Origin: Aradus depressus
Taxonomy: Eukaryota > Arthropoda > Insecta > Hemiptera > Aradidae
Length of the DNA: 64,000 nt
Direction: 5' to 3'
Assembly: GCA_963662175.1 (NCBI GenBank)
Contig: OY759222.1
Span: 5,562,713 to 5,626,712, forward strand
The notes under the pieces were generated by a model. The model saw only the letters and a list, made by a program, of their open reading frames with translations, ran no database searches and had not been told where the DNA came from. Positions 27,040 through 39,800 of this stretch are shown here, piece after piece; the stretch's first letter is position 1, and each line of letters begins with the position of its first letter. The position numbers and the translations under genes are program-made.

Positions 27040-30000
27040 CTGAAAAAAAAAAAATAATAATAATAAAATAAATAGGTAATAAGAAGATGGATCACATATG
27101 AAATTTCGTGTCCATACAAGGGCAGTTATTGGAGTTTTTGTGGTAAGTCTGCCCTTAATCCCTTTCCCTTTCCTCCCTTTAGCTGAAAATCAATGTCAAT
27201 CTTAGAGGGTTCTGGATACAAATATAAAATCACGTGTTGATACATTCATCTTATCGGCAGATATCGTGTTCACAGACACACATTTTTTTCGATCAGGAGG
27301 AAAAAAAACATGAAATTCATTTTGAAAACTCCAAATCGAAGTTTTTACCGATTACATAACTTCTCCTATACTTCGTATAGCTGCGGAAATAAAATAATAA
27401 TTACACGGTGACGAATTAAAACAAGTGATGATTTAGCGAGGTTCTGCTGTCATTTTATGGATTGGTTTTGACACTTTAAACTGAAACCTAGTTTAATTTT
27501 GTATAATTTCTAAACTTATGATAAATAAAATGCAATTTTACTAAAACTTTATACGAAATTATCCCTATTTTCTCCACCTTTGCACCAAGAAGCTACATCC
27601 AAATTTCGATGAATGTTATTCGGGATTTTTGACTCATGAAACGAATAAAAAGGATATAATCTAAATCATAATGAAAGAAGAAAGAATAATGCGATATAAG
27701 CTGAGTACCTTGTCAACGAAGTCTGCTTTCTTCTGCGCATATGCACCCCAAAGAAGAAATACAATTCCAGTTTGTTTTTCATTTAAATATTTAATTACTG
27801 AAGAAGTTAAATCCTCCCATCCTTGATTGATATGAGAATTAGGTGAATTTTTCTTCACTGTAAGAACGGCGTTCAGAAGTAACACACCTAAAGGGAAATT
27901 CAATTTCAAAACATAGTCTTTACTGTAGTTTCTTAAATAAACAAAATAATATAAGTATTATATTATGTATAATTAACTTAATTGATTATTTAAACAATTT
28001 GTCCAGATAAATCTGTAAGATCTGTGGATGAAGAAAAAACTAATAAAAGAAAAAAAAAACTTTGTGTCGACATTTATATTGTCTAATTCTACAAAAAGTA
28101 TACTCGTAATGGTTCGGTTTACGCCATCATCAGCACAAAGTACACTATTGTTTGTCTTTTGTGGAATAAGACAATATAAATGTTGAACAATTCTTAGCTT
28201 TTATTTGTTTTAAACATTAATTTGATTACGCAACATTTCAGACTCCAACAGTAGAGTCGGGCTCATGTTCACAATAATGACGAATTATTTATTTTCGGCC
28301 AGCCAGTCGAACCTTAAAACCAAAATACTTTTCCTTTTTAAATTTCTTAGCTTTCCAACTATATGCATAACGTCTATATTATCTTTTCAGCTCGAGAGAA
28401 AAGTTTTTCCCATCATTTGTTTATATTTTTCTCAATATCGAAAAAAAAAAAAAAAAAAAAAAATGGGGAATACTTTTTCAACTTTTGAAAACTATTAGTA
28501 GTAGCATTTTAACTATTTACGGTCTAAACGACGTATGTCCGGGCTTCAACTGAAGACCATTGCGGCGCTCCTTGGTCGCTCTGGTGGACATGAACCCGAT
28601 CCTAAAATGGAAGTTCTAAATTTTGCCTATCAAGGTTTAATTAGAGTAGGGTTCTTTAACCTGATTCACAGGCTCTCTTCATTTTGTAAGGAGAAACAAG
28701 GATAGTCTTATAAGACATATTTACCAACTGATATTTCTATGATCACAGGGAATAAGTTATTAAGTCGTAAAATGGCCAAAATGAGTTAAGTGTACTGTGA
28801 TCATCTCCTAAGCCATCTGCGCACGATGTTGGGAGCTCAGAACTCTAATACTTTCGGAATTATAAATCTCGTAAAATTGTGTATGTTCTCGGTTAAATTA
28901 ACTTAATCTACTTCTTTGAGGAATCATTCATGAGATAACTGCATTTAACTATTGATTCACTACGGCAGACTATTCCAAGTAAAGAGGGCGCTTTCGGTTA
29001 AATCAACTTGCTCAACTAGAGAGACATCATTCACGAGTATTTCGAAAAGTATGGTTTAATAATTAGGTAAGTGTGGTCAATAATTAGGTAAGTGATGAAG
29101 GGAAATCCAAGAAAGGATTAACAATATTAATTTTCATTCACTCCTATAGATTTAGAAGGTATATGATTAATAATGATGCAAACATAATTTATTTATTCCA
29201 AAAACTGGATTTACACGATTAATGCAAAAGTAAAAAAGTGCTGTCCTGAAAAGCGACGAATTAAGACTTACTAATTTATTCCCTGTGACCAGAGATTTAT
29301 TGTGTGAGCGTTGCAGTGTACGTACCTTGTCTGGCCCAACCAACCAAGTATCCATGTTTCGGAGCTTTGAATCCCTCGATATCCTTCTGAAGCTCTTTGT
29401 ACATGTTCAACAGGCTGAAACCAACAAAGAAGATGAACCCACTGTACAATAATATATGACAACAATCCCGCCATTATTAGTGCGGGAAACATTCTAAACA
29501 AATGTTATAGTACATGTAACAAACCTCGGTGGAGGGGGTACGCCAACAGCTACACTAAAACACAAACCTAAAATACAAAACAGAAGTTAGACATTTTCTT
29601 AAGAGATTAATGGATAATTGCATATCATATACAACGGAAACTGAGGGTTCGAATCCCAAGACAGTTGGTAATTTACATTAGAGGCTGGTAATTATGAATA
29701 TGTTGCCTTACAAAACCACTTAACATTTATATAGAGAGGTTTATCAGTGATTTTCATATTTAACAACTTATAAATTGAAGAACACAGACATATTGGGAAC
29801 TTGTAATAAATAAATAAAACAAACTTATTTTTAAAATATTGTCTATTCCACCAAAGATATTTACAAAACTACAGGTTTCGGCCTTACACCATCGTCAGGT
29901 CTATTTAACTAAGTCAGTTTGCAGTGTGACCCTTCAAATAGATCTCAGGTGAAAGGGTGCTATTTCAACTTGGGAATCATTCGGCTGTACCGTTAGCTAC

Positions 30001-31919
30001 ATCATGAAATATTTTAACAAACACCCTTTTTCGTATTTACATAAAACAATATCATTTGATCAAATCTAACTTTTATGTAAATTAGAAAAAAGGTTTTTGT
30101 TAAAATATTTCTTGATGTAGCTAACGGTACACTCGAGGGATTCCCAAGTTGAAATAGCACCCTTTCACCTGAGATGTATTAGAAGGGTCGCACTCTGCAA
30201 ACTGACTTAGTTCATAACTACACCTGACGATGGTGTAAGGCCGAAACCGGTAGTTTTGTAAATATCTTTGGTGAAATAGACAATATTTCAAAAATTAGTT
30301 TGTTTTATATATATTTCATATCTCGCTTTTTTTGTTATTAAAAATAATAATGATCACTGTTTTTTGGGGTCACGTTCGGCTTGATCTCAAGTGTGAATGT
30401 GTTCTCAAGTGAGAACGTGTTCCCACTTACCATAAACATGTAGAACACACTCAAAAAAAAAACCTAGGTACTCAAAATTCAGAAGCAACAGAAAATAGAT
30501 AATACAAGTGTCAGTTAGATAAACAGTGAAGTAGCCCAGCTTGAAGAATAAATGTTTTAGATACAGTACTTAAATGTATATTTTATTAATTCATCTAGTT
30601 TTGAGGAATAGGTGCTATTAAAATTTACTTATTCTCAAAAAATATATTTCTTCCCCAGCTATGTATATACAGCTATACGCTGTATAGGGGAAGTTATGTA
30701 ATCAGTCAGAAATTCGACAAAAACTCCCGATGAAATTTTATGTGTATCCAGATCCGCAAAATGGTGACACTTATAGATTTTCAGCCAAATCAGAAGAGAA
30801 GAGGGGGAGGATTGACACAAGAACTCTAATAACTGCCGTTGTAATGAATGTTTAGACACAATATTGTATATTAGTCAAAACTCCATGAGTCTTGATTCAA
30901 AAACCCTAATAACTGCTGATGTAATTAATTTATCGACACAATATATTAGCGCAAACAATCGAATGGTTATGGAAGGGGAGCCAAAATGTTAACGGATTAA
31001 TTCGTTCTGGGGAAGTACTTTGCCGGCGATTCACCTACATTGTTCTGAATGGAAATGGGGGTTGTAGAGGACCCAAAATGTAAAATGAGAGCATTGAATG
31101 GATTTTTATCATTGGGTAGTCATGCCCAGTCTTAAAATTGAAACTCACAACAGCACATTGATAGAAAGCCTCCCATACATATGAATGAACAAATAAAATA
31201 AACCTTACCATGGGCTTGTCCAGGATTGTGGTAAGGATCTTGACCCAAAATAACAACTTTTATACTGTCAATGGAACACTGTCTGGTCCAACTCCACACC
31301 TCATCTTCAGGGGGGTAAATTATACCCTTGGATCTTTCTGAAGTCACGAATTCGTTCAACTAATAAACATAAAAACACAAATAACAATAATCTTTTCAAA
31401 AAAATATACATATATAATAAAAACCATATTATAAAACAAAATTAACATACTTTATGAAAGTAGGGTTTGTCAAATTGAGGCTTAAGTGCTTTAAACCATG
31501 AAGGTCCCAATTTTTTGTCAAGAATTTTATACTTCGAAATATAATTATTCATTTCTTCAATTATACCATTTTGTGGCTCAGTAGGATTCATGGAGTCAGT
31601 ATCAACTGTATGAACACCACATTATTGTTACTAAAAAAGTGTAGACAATCAAAAATAAATATTAAAGAAAAAGCAACATGGTACCTTGGTTAGAAGTTAT
31701 ATTTTCTTTGTATTCTCTGTCATCTAATTTCGTTTTTTTAGAAGGATTTTCAACTCTGGTTTCACTCATGCTTCGTTTACTTACAGGTGAAACTTTAAAA
31801 AACGCTGACAATGTTTTCTGTTTACTCATTTTTGGGAAAAATCCAGTAAGGATGTATGGTAAATGGAGAACCCAAAAAGTTACACTTATCAATTTGCCGC
31901 GAAAAGTTGTACTAGCCAT
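26890..31919 (-). CDS. UNG: Uracil-DNA glycosylase (family 1 UNG), complete, 7 exons
   Basis: Removes uracil from DNA as the first step of base-excision repair. Coding exons (minus): 31829-31685 (or from 31919), 31605-31451, 31359-31209, 29567-29525, 29414-29326, 27887-27709, 27039-26890. All junctions are GT-AG and in phase; 303 residues plus stop from the ATG at 31829. N-terminus: [11 protein letters not shown] is a PCNA-interacting PIP box as in nuclear UNG2, followed by a basic stretch. Catalytic domain: water-activating loop [13 protein letters not shown] (Asp and Tyr present), [13 protein letters not shown]ro-rich loop, LLLNAVLTV uracil-binding strand (catalytic Asn), and leucine loop [17 protein letters not shown] with the catalytic His. 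No key residue is missing. An in-frame ATG at 31919 would add 30 residues and may give a mitochondrial form. UNG is reported absent from holometabolous insects. Confidence 0.95.
27085..27395 (-). repeat. Modular repeat family H, minus copy in UNG intron
   Basis: Modules in reverse (CAAGGGCAGTTATTGGAGTT; CTTATCGGCAGATATCGTGT) ending with the 5' hairpin side AACTTCTCCTATACTTCGTA. Confidence 0.8.
27709..27887 (-). CDS. UNG: UNG exon 6 (uracil pocket)
   Basis: Acceptor CCCTTTAG|GT. Encodes [19 protein letters not shown], then [20 protein letters not shown]. Donor AAG|GTACTC, phase 0. Confidence 0.95.
28060..28200. repeat. Foldback-like repeat with hammerhead-like core
   Basis: In UNG intron 5. 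ACATTTATATTGTCTAATTC and GACAATATAAATGTTGAACA form inverted arms around a minus-strand GCTGATGATGGCG and AACCGAACCATTA, a decayed CTGANGA ... GAA core. Confidence 0.5.
28239..28690. repeat. SINE fragments (plus then minus)
   Basis: CAACAGTAGAGTCGGGCTCA at 28247-28266 (+) and a minus-strand 3' half at 28531-28680 (GTCCGGGCTTCAACTGAAGA, GCTCTGGTGGACATGAACCC). A 23-A run with AAAATGGGG lies between them. Confidence 0.6.
28691..29325. other. UNG intron 5 segment, nothing recognised
   Basis: No coding signal and no match to the window's repeat families. Confidence 0.4.
29326..29414 (-). CDS. UNG: UNG exon 5
   Basis: Acceptor GGTTTCAG|C. Encodes [15 protein letters not shown] and [10 protein letters not shown]. 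Donor CAAG|GTACGT, phase 1. Confidence 0.92.
29525..29567 (-). CDS. UNG: UNG exon 4 (43-bp exon)
   Basis: Encodes [14 protein letters not shown] and two bases of Ser. Found from phase and the PPPP loop. Donor AG|GTTTGT is weak, but the join restores [13 protein letters not shown]. Confidence 0.88.
29772..30315 (-). mobile_element. Foldback element FB2, long arms, hammerhead-like core
   Basis: In UNG intron 3. Inverted arms of about 240 bases (AAACAAACTTATTTTTAAAA ... TTTCAAAAATTAGTTTGTTT) with an AT-rich centre near 30060. The family tail sits on the left, inverted (ACAGACATATTGGGAACTTG). Core CTGACGA at 30224-30230 and GAAACCGGTA at 30243-30252. Confidence 0.75.
30650..31040 (+). repeat. 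Modular repeat family H copy
   Basis: 5' hairpin region duplicated (CAGCTATGTATATACAGCTA), modules, and 3' end GGGGAAGTACTTTGCCGGCG then ATTCACC. In UNG intron 3. Confidence 0.8.
31209..31359 (-). CDS. UNG: UNG exon 3 (catalytic loop)
   Basis: Encodes [14 protein letters not shown], then [17 protein letters not shown], the UNG water-activating motif. Donor CATG|GTAAGG, phase 1. Confidence 0.96.
31451..31605 (-). CDS. UNG: UNG exon 2
   Basis: Acceptor CATACAG|TTGATA, donor AAA|GTATGT. Encodes the region ending [13 protein letters not shown] then DKPYFHK, aligned with the W-K-L...F-KPYF start of the UNG fold. Confidence 0.92.
31685..31829 (-). CDS. UNG: UNG exon 1 (nuclear-form start)
   Basis: Encodes the PIP box KQKTLSAFF and [10 protein letters not shown] linker. 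Donor CAAG|GTACCA, phase 1. The open frame extends to an upstream ATG at 31919. Confidence 0.88.
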
Positions 31920-33694
31920 TTCAAAAACTATTTACAAGCAGTTCCACCAGACATTTAAAATATTGTAATTATGATAGTGTAGTTGAATACTATAATAATC
32001 TATTTATTAAAATGACTAAAACACATTTTAAAATTAATTGTAGAAGGGAGAGGTAAATAAAACAAACTTATTTTTGAAATATTGTCTATTCCACTAAAGA
32101 TATATATACATATATAACTACCGGTTTCGGCTTTATACCAACCGGTAGTTATATATGTATATATATCTTTAGTGGAATAGACAATATTTCAAAAATAAGT
32201 TTGGTTTTATTTATTTATTACAAGTTTCCACAATATGTCCGCGTTTCTCAACTTAGAAGGGAGAGGTTAAAATTCTTTTTTATTGTTTATTTTTTTGCCA
32301 TTACTCTTATCCTGATTATAAAAATTCGATAGCACAGAGGAAAAGGAACTGAAATAGATAATATTCAGACTTAGATGCCGGAAAACCGGGATCTAATGAA
32401 CCTTAAAATAAAAATAAAAGAAATGTATTACATGATACCCTTGAATATTTTTTAATGAACACATACGTGCATTTTTGCTCTTACTTTGCATGAATAATAT
32501 CTGTGCTTGAACCTCAAATAATATTTCATTTATATACAGTGGCTTATCAGTGTTTTTCATATTTTATATCTTGCTTCTTTTGTTATTAAAAACGCACTAA
32601 ACCGTAGTGATGGTGTTAAAAAAAGTACATGAAATTTTACTAGTGAGTTGCTAAAATTTCTTTTAAAATGAAGAAAACATACACTGGGATGCTTCAGGTC
32701 TTGTTTTTATAAAGATATTCAAACTGCATTAGTCATACAGTAGATTAATGGAGGTATCTTCTCTTGTCATCCTCAAGGAAATTCTAACTGCCTACTTTAA
32801 TACCATAACATTCGATTCCCATGTTAATTTTGTTTGAAAGCATTTTTTTCAAATAACTCTCTTTTATTTTGTTTATTTCCACTTGGTTAAAATTATAATT
32901 ATCATGATAAAATAATAATGATCACTGTTTTTGGGTCATGTCAACGAAGTTCGGCTTGATTTCAAGTGTGAACGTGTCCTAGAACTCGCTCTGAGATAAC
33001 AGTGGATCATATGTTAAAACCTTCTTTACTTAATTTCCGATATAGTCATCTAACTTCAGTGAAATTTAAAAAATACTATTTTTGCTTTTGGGCACACAGT
33101 GTTTTAGTGCATCAACAGGTAAACATAATAACAAAAGTTAAATGAAGAAATAAAAAATGAAAAAACAATAAGAAGAAGGTTCCACCTCATATCAGACTGT
33201 TTACTTTGGACGGGGTTGAATTTTGGAACACGCCACGACTATCGATAACAGTAGACACGTTATCTGTCAGGTGATAATGGATAAACAAAATGTCATATAT
33301 TAGGTACGGGGGGATGTGAAACTCACAGAACTTTACTATTTTATTTCACAATTACATTTTTTTACAGAATATCATGACTACACACAACGATGCCAACTGA
33401 GTAAACGCTTATTATATTTTTCCCTTTGAGCTTGTTGAAATGATTCAGTTTGTTTACTTTAGTTGTTACGGTATTGTTCAATTCTATTTTCTTTTTTAGT
33501 GTCTTCTTCGCAAGGGCTTCATATTTAAGGTGCCACGAGCAATTCGTAAAAAAAAAAAAAAAAATACAATGGGATCCCCAAGTTTATTAACATTTAAAGG
33601 TTATTATCTTATTGCGATAAAATGTGTTCATGTGGACGTGTATGAAGATCATTACATTATGGAATAATTAACTTGAATCTATTTGTGATTTCAG
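31830..33694. promoter_or_regulatory. Divergent UNG/VPS13B upstream region
   Basis: The start codons face away from each other (31919 or 31829 minus; 33740 plus). Any non-coding first exon of VPS13B must lie here or be fused to 33695. No core promoter element was identified. A foldback copy occupies 32055-32253. Confidence 0.4.
32055..32253 (+). mobile_element. Foldback element FB3 with 12-bp target duplication
   Basis: Same family as FB1: arms AAATAAAACAAACTTATTTT and inverse, a short centre (the hammerhead-like core is largely deleted, leaving CCGGTTTCGGCTTTATACCA), and the shared tail ACAATATGTCCGCGTTTCTC then AACTTA. Flanked by GAAGGGAGAGGT at 32043-32054 and 32256-32267. Confidence 0.75.
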
Positions 33695-33823
33695 GCTCCT
33701 GAAGCGTACACATCCGCCCTCAACATGTTGTCGAACATTATGCGTATTGAAGACTATGTTACATCGATAATATTAAGTTATGTGGACAAGTATATAATAG
33801 ATTTTAAAAGGCAAGATGCTCAG
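33695..33823 (+). CDS. Vps13B: VPS13B exon 1 (first coding; ATG at 33740)
   Basis: Acceptor GATTTCAG|GCTCC implies an upstream non-coding exon. Residues 1-28, donor CAG|GTAATT, phase 0. Chorein_N start. Confidence 0.88.
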
Positions 33824-36800
33824 GTAATTATAATATATTTTATTTATGATTTTTGTATAAAATGTTATTAGCTTTATTTGTTGGATATTATTCATGAAGA
33901 TACGTCGCCAAATAGGAATGTATATCATACATTTGAACAGCTTCACTTTGACTTACTTGCTTCGCAGGTATATAGACCTGTACTGGGTGTTTGTGTTTCG
34001 TTGTTCCTTCTTAAAAGTAGACTATGCGATCACTAAGTACTGTCTCCCAAAACGAATTCCAATTCTACTAAATATATTTTGTACTTTTATCGAAGTGATG
34101 AGAACTTCTTAGTTCAACTTTTCTTAAAGCCAGCGGCTTTCTATAGGTTACATTATAACATCGGATTTACATCAGTTTTACAGTCGTTGTGGTCAAATTA
34201 GTTTCCAAACTCACTGAATACGTTTTGGGTTGAAGTGACAACTTTTTAAGATTTCATAATAAGAATGGACTGTAGACTTGAGTATTTAATTTATAGGTTT
34301 CCATCTGGGAGGGTGAGGCGTCCTTCCACAACCTCGACCTGGACCTGGAGACCCTAGACCAGGAACTCAACCTCCCCATCAGCTTTGTATCCGGACACAT
34401 ACACGAACTGTTGATCCATGTACCCTGGACACGAGTCTCATCTGAGCCAGTCAAGATCACCATCAATACTATAGGTAAAGAGATATAATCATAAGTATCT
34501 ACTATCTAGGTCGAAGATTAAAAACAACCTTCTAACTCGCATGCGCGGCTCTGCGTGGGAACGTTATTCTCTCAATTTACCGGCTCAGATTATTTCTTGA
34601 CGTTTTTTACTGTTTACTTCTGTTCCATTTCAGATTTTGATATTTGTAATTATTTAATGGATATTTAATAGATGTAATATTGTCACATATTTCTGACTCT
34701 ATTTGTGACTTAAAAATTATTCACACTACAGTGAGTAATTATTCATTATTTTCCGATAGGAAACTCTCACACTATTATGAAATTATCAGGCGTTACCTCG
34801 AATATTAAGGTTACAAAATGAAACCTATCCCGGGCCATTTACATAATAAAAAAATGAAGTGGCCTGCTGACAAAATGAAATGAAATTATTAATTTCATTA
34901 CAATATCTAATGTTTAGGGGGCGCCGGTAGCTCTGTGATATAACGTACTTGCTTACTGAGCTCAAGATCACGGGTTCGAATCCCGTCCGATGCCCTTAGT
35001 TTATTTCATTTGGGGGGTAAGATAAACTTAAGCAAGCCGTCCTTCGGTTGGAACGTTAAGCGATGGTCCCGATCCTGTACGATATCAGGAACTCGTTAAA
35101 GATCCCTAACCAAGGTGAATAAAAAATCTAGGGTAGGCAAAATTTAGGACTCCCATTGTTGAGTCGGGCTCATGTCCACCAGAGTGGCGAAAGAGCGCTC
35201 TGGTAGTAGGCAATATGACCACGTAGTTATAGCCCGGGCATGATTCTTAATAACTATCTCTTATATTTAGATTTTCTTAACAACGAATGTCTTTATTTCG
35301 GATTATTGCATATTTATTTTTTATTCACTTAATAAACGAATGGTCTGTGATTCCATTCAGTTTCTGATCATATTGCAAAATAAACAAAATATTATAATAA
35401 ATATGTATTTGAAATTTAAATTATAAAAAAAAAATCACATTAAAATAGTATTACAAAAAAAAATAAAAATAGACCAGGAATGGTTTAACATGTTTTTTTT
35501 TTTTTTTTTTTTTTTTTTCATTTAATTATTAAGGGATATTAGAGAGGAGGCTTAACACCACAATCCCAGTAACTGCCCGTGTAATGAATGTATCGACATA
35601 ACATTTTATATTTAAATTCAAAACCCCAAAAGCATGGCATCTATCAATTTTCCGCGAAGTCGGTAAAAGAGAAGAGGGGCTTCACTCAAATACCCTGATA
35701 ACTTCCGACGTAATGAATATATTGACACAATAATTAGTATGAGAATTTATTAGCCACTATGTAAGTCAAATATTGAGTTTTAGTCACAAACAGCCGATTG
35801 GATATGGAGGGAGAGCGAAAACGTAATTGATTAATTTGTGTTGGTGAAGTACATAGCCGGTGATTCACTGACGACTTCATTTTCTTTGTATTTCTATTTT
35901 CATTTGAGCTAAATAAAATAAAAGTATAAATGTATTTTTCGGTTTGTTATAGAATGTGTAATGAAAATGAAAACTCCTGGACAAAAACCACAACAGAAAA
36001 GGAAAAAGAAACCTAAAAAGTTTGTATGGTTCAAATATCTTATTTTTTGTAGTTTAAATTTCTGTAATTAAAATGCTGATATTCTCCTGATATGATAGGA
36101 TGATAATCTCCTGAATTTTACAGCTTCGAGGTTCTGGCTGTATTGGTTTTCAATGATTTAATATTAATATTCTCACCAAAAGTCAAAATAATTTTTTTGT
36201 TTTACTTTCTATAATACTGATGCAATACACGAAATCATAAGTTGGAAAAGGAAGTCTTATATGAGATCAAAATAAACCGACTAATCCTAAAATCATCGAT
36301 TTGTTTTTCTCTGATTCAGACAAAAAGTTCTCAAAAAATGAAGAAAAAACGTATGTTTAAAAAAAAAATATTGTCTATTTCACAAATACTGTTTGTTAAG
36401 CCATGGCTGAAGATGGTAGCAATACCGGAAGCACTCCCATAATATATATTTTGTGAAATAGAAATTTTTTTAAAAAATAAGTTTTTTCTTTATTTTTTAT
36501 TGAGTATGAATAAGTTCTTTTTAAGAAGTTTGGATATTAAGAGAACTAAAAAGAAATAAGTTGTATAAAAAAAAAACAATATAAAAAGATTCCATCTTAA
36601 AAAATGACTAACTATTTGTAGAAGAAAATGTTACCAAATAAATTGGGAGACTAAGAGCTACAAATATATAATTCATATTTATCAGATATCTCAAACTCGA
36701 TAGATTTGTTATCTCTTGGCGTGTAAGTCTGTCTACGGAATTCGAATTTTTTCCTCTGAGTTATTTATTTTTTTAAAAACTATTCTTATTATATGTATTG

Positions 36801-39800
36801 AATGTTCACACAAAAAGTGTCATTCCTAACAGTATTTATTGATAAAAAAGAGATGCGTTGACACAATTTTTTCCTATAGAATAAATTTGATCTTATACAG
36901 TTTTTTATACAAACCAATTTGATCCATCTGTTTGATTGTTACAGACCAACGGGTACCGAAGAGGCACCCCCATCGTATACAGCCTCGTTGGCTAACAGAA
37001 TCATCTCCAATCTGAGTATCACCTGTAACAATCTTATATTGAAGTATGTTGAAGAGGATATTGTTCTTTCTATGAACATTAAAACACTCAGTCTCAACAC
37101 TGTCAATAAAAATTGGATTGAAGAGTTTAGTGGTAAATAATAATCTTCTTTAATTTTCCTGTTAAAAAGAAAAAAAAAATGTTCTTAAGCCTATTTTTAA
37201 CTGAAAAATATGCTTATACTTAGCTGTCTTCTCCCTCCTGGATATATTTTCACGAAACTTTTTTTTTTTCAAGAGTTTAACAATATTTTATGGAGTAATT
37301 TGCATTTTGATTTAAATCACACTACTGTGGCGCCTTCTTTGCCGTTGCAAACGAAACTTCCTATATGTGGTCCTATCTAGATAGCACTGCCATCTGTTGG
37401 TTATTGCATGTTCTAAAACCTACGAAACTAGTACATTACTTACAAGAATAATAAAAAAGGGCAATATAATTAAAGATTCTTTTTGTCTCAAAAACTATAT
37501 TTGAAATTTTTTTTGATGGTGTTTATGTTACTAGAATGAAAATAATTGGTTGTACTGATGGGAAGTATGCCAGGTAGTTATACTTCTTGAAGCTTTATAA
37601 ATGTCTGCTTTATAATTTTTTCTGTTTTGTTTCAGTTCTTACCCATGAAAATTTAATTCTAAGAAAACTGGTTAGATTGACTGACGTTACAATCTGTTTA
37701 GACAAAAGAAGTGTTTCTGGACGAATAGAATCATATTTGGTAAGAAAAAAATATTTTTAATACCTATATGTTTAAATTTGTAAAAAAAATATTCTAAAAA
37801 TGTCTCTTATATTGTTTTAATAAAATTTTAGGAACCGCTGTTGTACAAATGTTCTTTGAGTGTTAAAATAAGCAAGACCTATCCCTCGACAAATTCTCAA
37901 ACTGCTGTTAAAACAAGGATAGCTGTTTATACGGATAATATAACACTCAACATTAGTGAACCGCAGGTAAATTATTTTACATCCGTAGCTTCGTGTCCGT
38001 TAGTTAAACTCAATTAAAAAAATAAAATCAAATATTATCAATGACAAATTAAATTACTAATGAATTAACAAAAGAGACAACATAATAAACATTATGAAAC
38101 TCAATTTTAATTTTCTATAATCATAGAACTAAATATAATACGTATTATTATTAAGAACTACAAAGTATCCCCTTAGTCTAGAAACTAATCCAGTCCCGAT
38201 TCTTATTATTTCGCCAACAATCTTTCATCACATTCTTTGCACATTTGTAAACGTCTTATCCTCTCTCATCCAATCCGAACAATCCTCCACGCCTTCTGAA
38301 CACGAGGTGGTCTCTAGATCTTCTAAGTGAATATTTTCTTGAGTGTCATCTCTGGCTAACCTAACGTCTCCCATCATGTGACATTCGCATTTATCCATCT
38401 ACATACAGTCTTATTTGCTTATTATGTATATTATATACATATTTCAAAAACTATATATATATATATATATATCAGAATTTAAATAATATATATAATCAAT
38501 AATAATTTAAATCGACGAATAATTAACAAAAAATGAAGACAATTATGTATAACATAAACATGGTTCAAGTAAAATACAATTTATTTTCTATAATTATTGA
38601 AATAAAAATGCTCAAACTTCTTAAATTTGAAAATAAATATTAGACCTTTCTTCTCCTTATAATTAGAGGCAGGGGAAGGGGGCTCATATGTGTATCTACA
38701 GAAAGACAGAATATTATCTATCCATTCGGAAGTACATACATAAATATATAATTTTCAGTCTATTTATTGTAATAATAAAATATATAAAAATGAACAAATA
38801 ATAATTGCCTGTTAGTTAATAGCCCACTAACAACTAAATCTATTGGTAGTCATTAATTTTTGTTAATTGTAAGTTTAATTCAATTTGAAAAAAATTAATA
38901 CCCAACTTTGTACTATGCCTTCTTGATTATTGTGCTTAATATTGGAATGAGTGGTTGCTGAATGGCTAGTTAAGTTATTTGTTTTGTTGTATTGTGGAGT
39001 TGACCCTGTTTTTCTTTCTATGTGAGGTTCCGATGCTGTTACGATTGATCGTGCTGGCCAGAGCTGCGTTTAGCTCACCCAGAGGCTCCACAACTTCAGC
39101 CGCTCAAACTTCTGAATCATCTGCTAGTGATAATGGTGGTAAATTTGTTCTATATCATTGCTGTTCTGTAATTACTGTTCTAGTGGAAGCATAGAAACTT
39201 AAAAAAAAAAAAAGTTATTTTTCTTGCTTGTCTATCTATGTGCAGATCATGAGTTCGATCCTTGGGGTTGTTTTATGTGGGAGGAAAAAAGGACTGCCCG
39301 CGCTTCAATCTTGAGGTCATATCTCCTTCTACTTGGGGACTTTTCTTTGCATTTTTTAAGTAATAATTTGATGAAATGCTATAAATATTTGTACGGCATA
39401 AAAAAATATTCAATTCTCTTCCATTTGAAATAAGATCAGAACTAAATAGCTCATAACAACAATATAAAACCGCAATTAAACAATATTGTATCCTTCCTAT
39501 ATATAACATTGTTGTTTAATTGCAATTATTTGTTATTTAATTGCAATTTAGTTGCAATTATATATCTACCTAATGTATTTAAGATGGATATTAGTTATTA
39601 GACTCATGCCCGGGCTTTTACTACGAGGTCATATCGCCCTACTACCAGAGCGACAAAAGAGCCATGAGCCCGACTCTACTATGGGAGTCCTAAATTTTTA
39701 TTCACCTAGGGCAGGGGTCTTTAACATGTACCTGACATTGTACAGGCTCGGGACCATCGCTTAACGTCCCATTCGAAGGACGACGTGCTTAAGTTTATTT

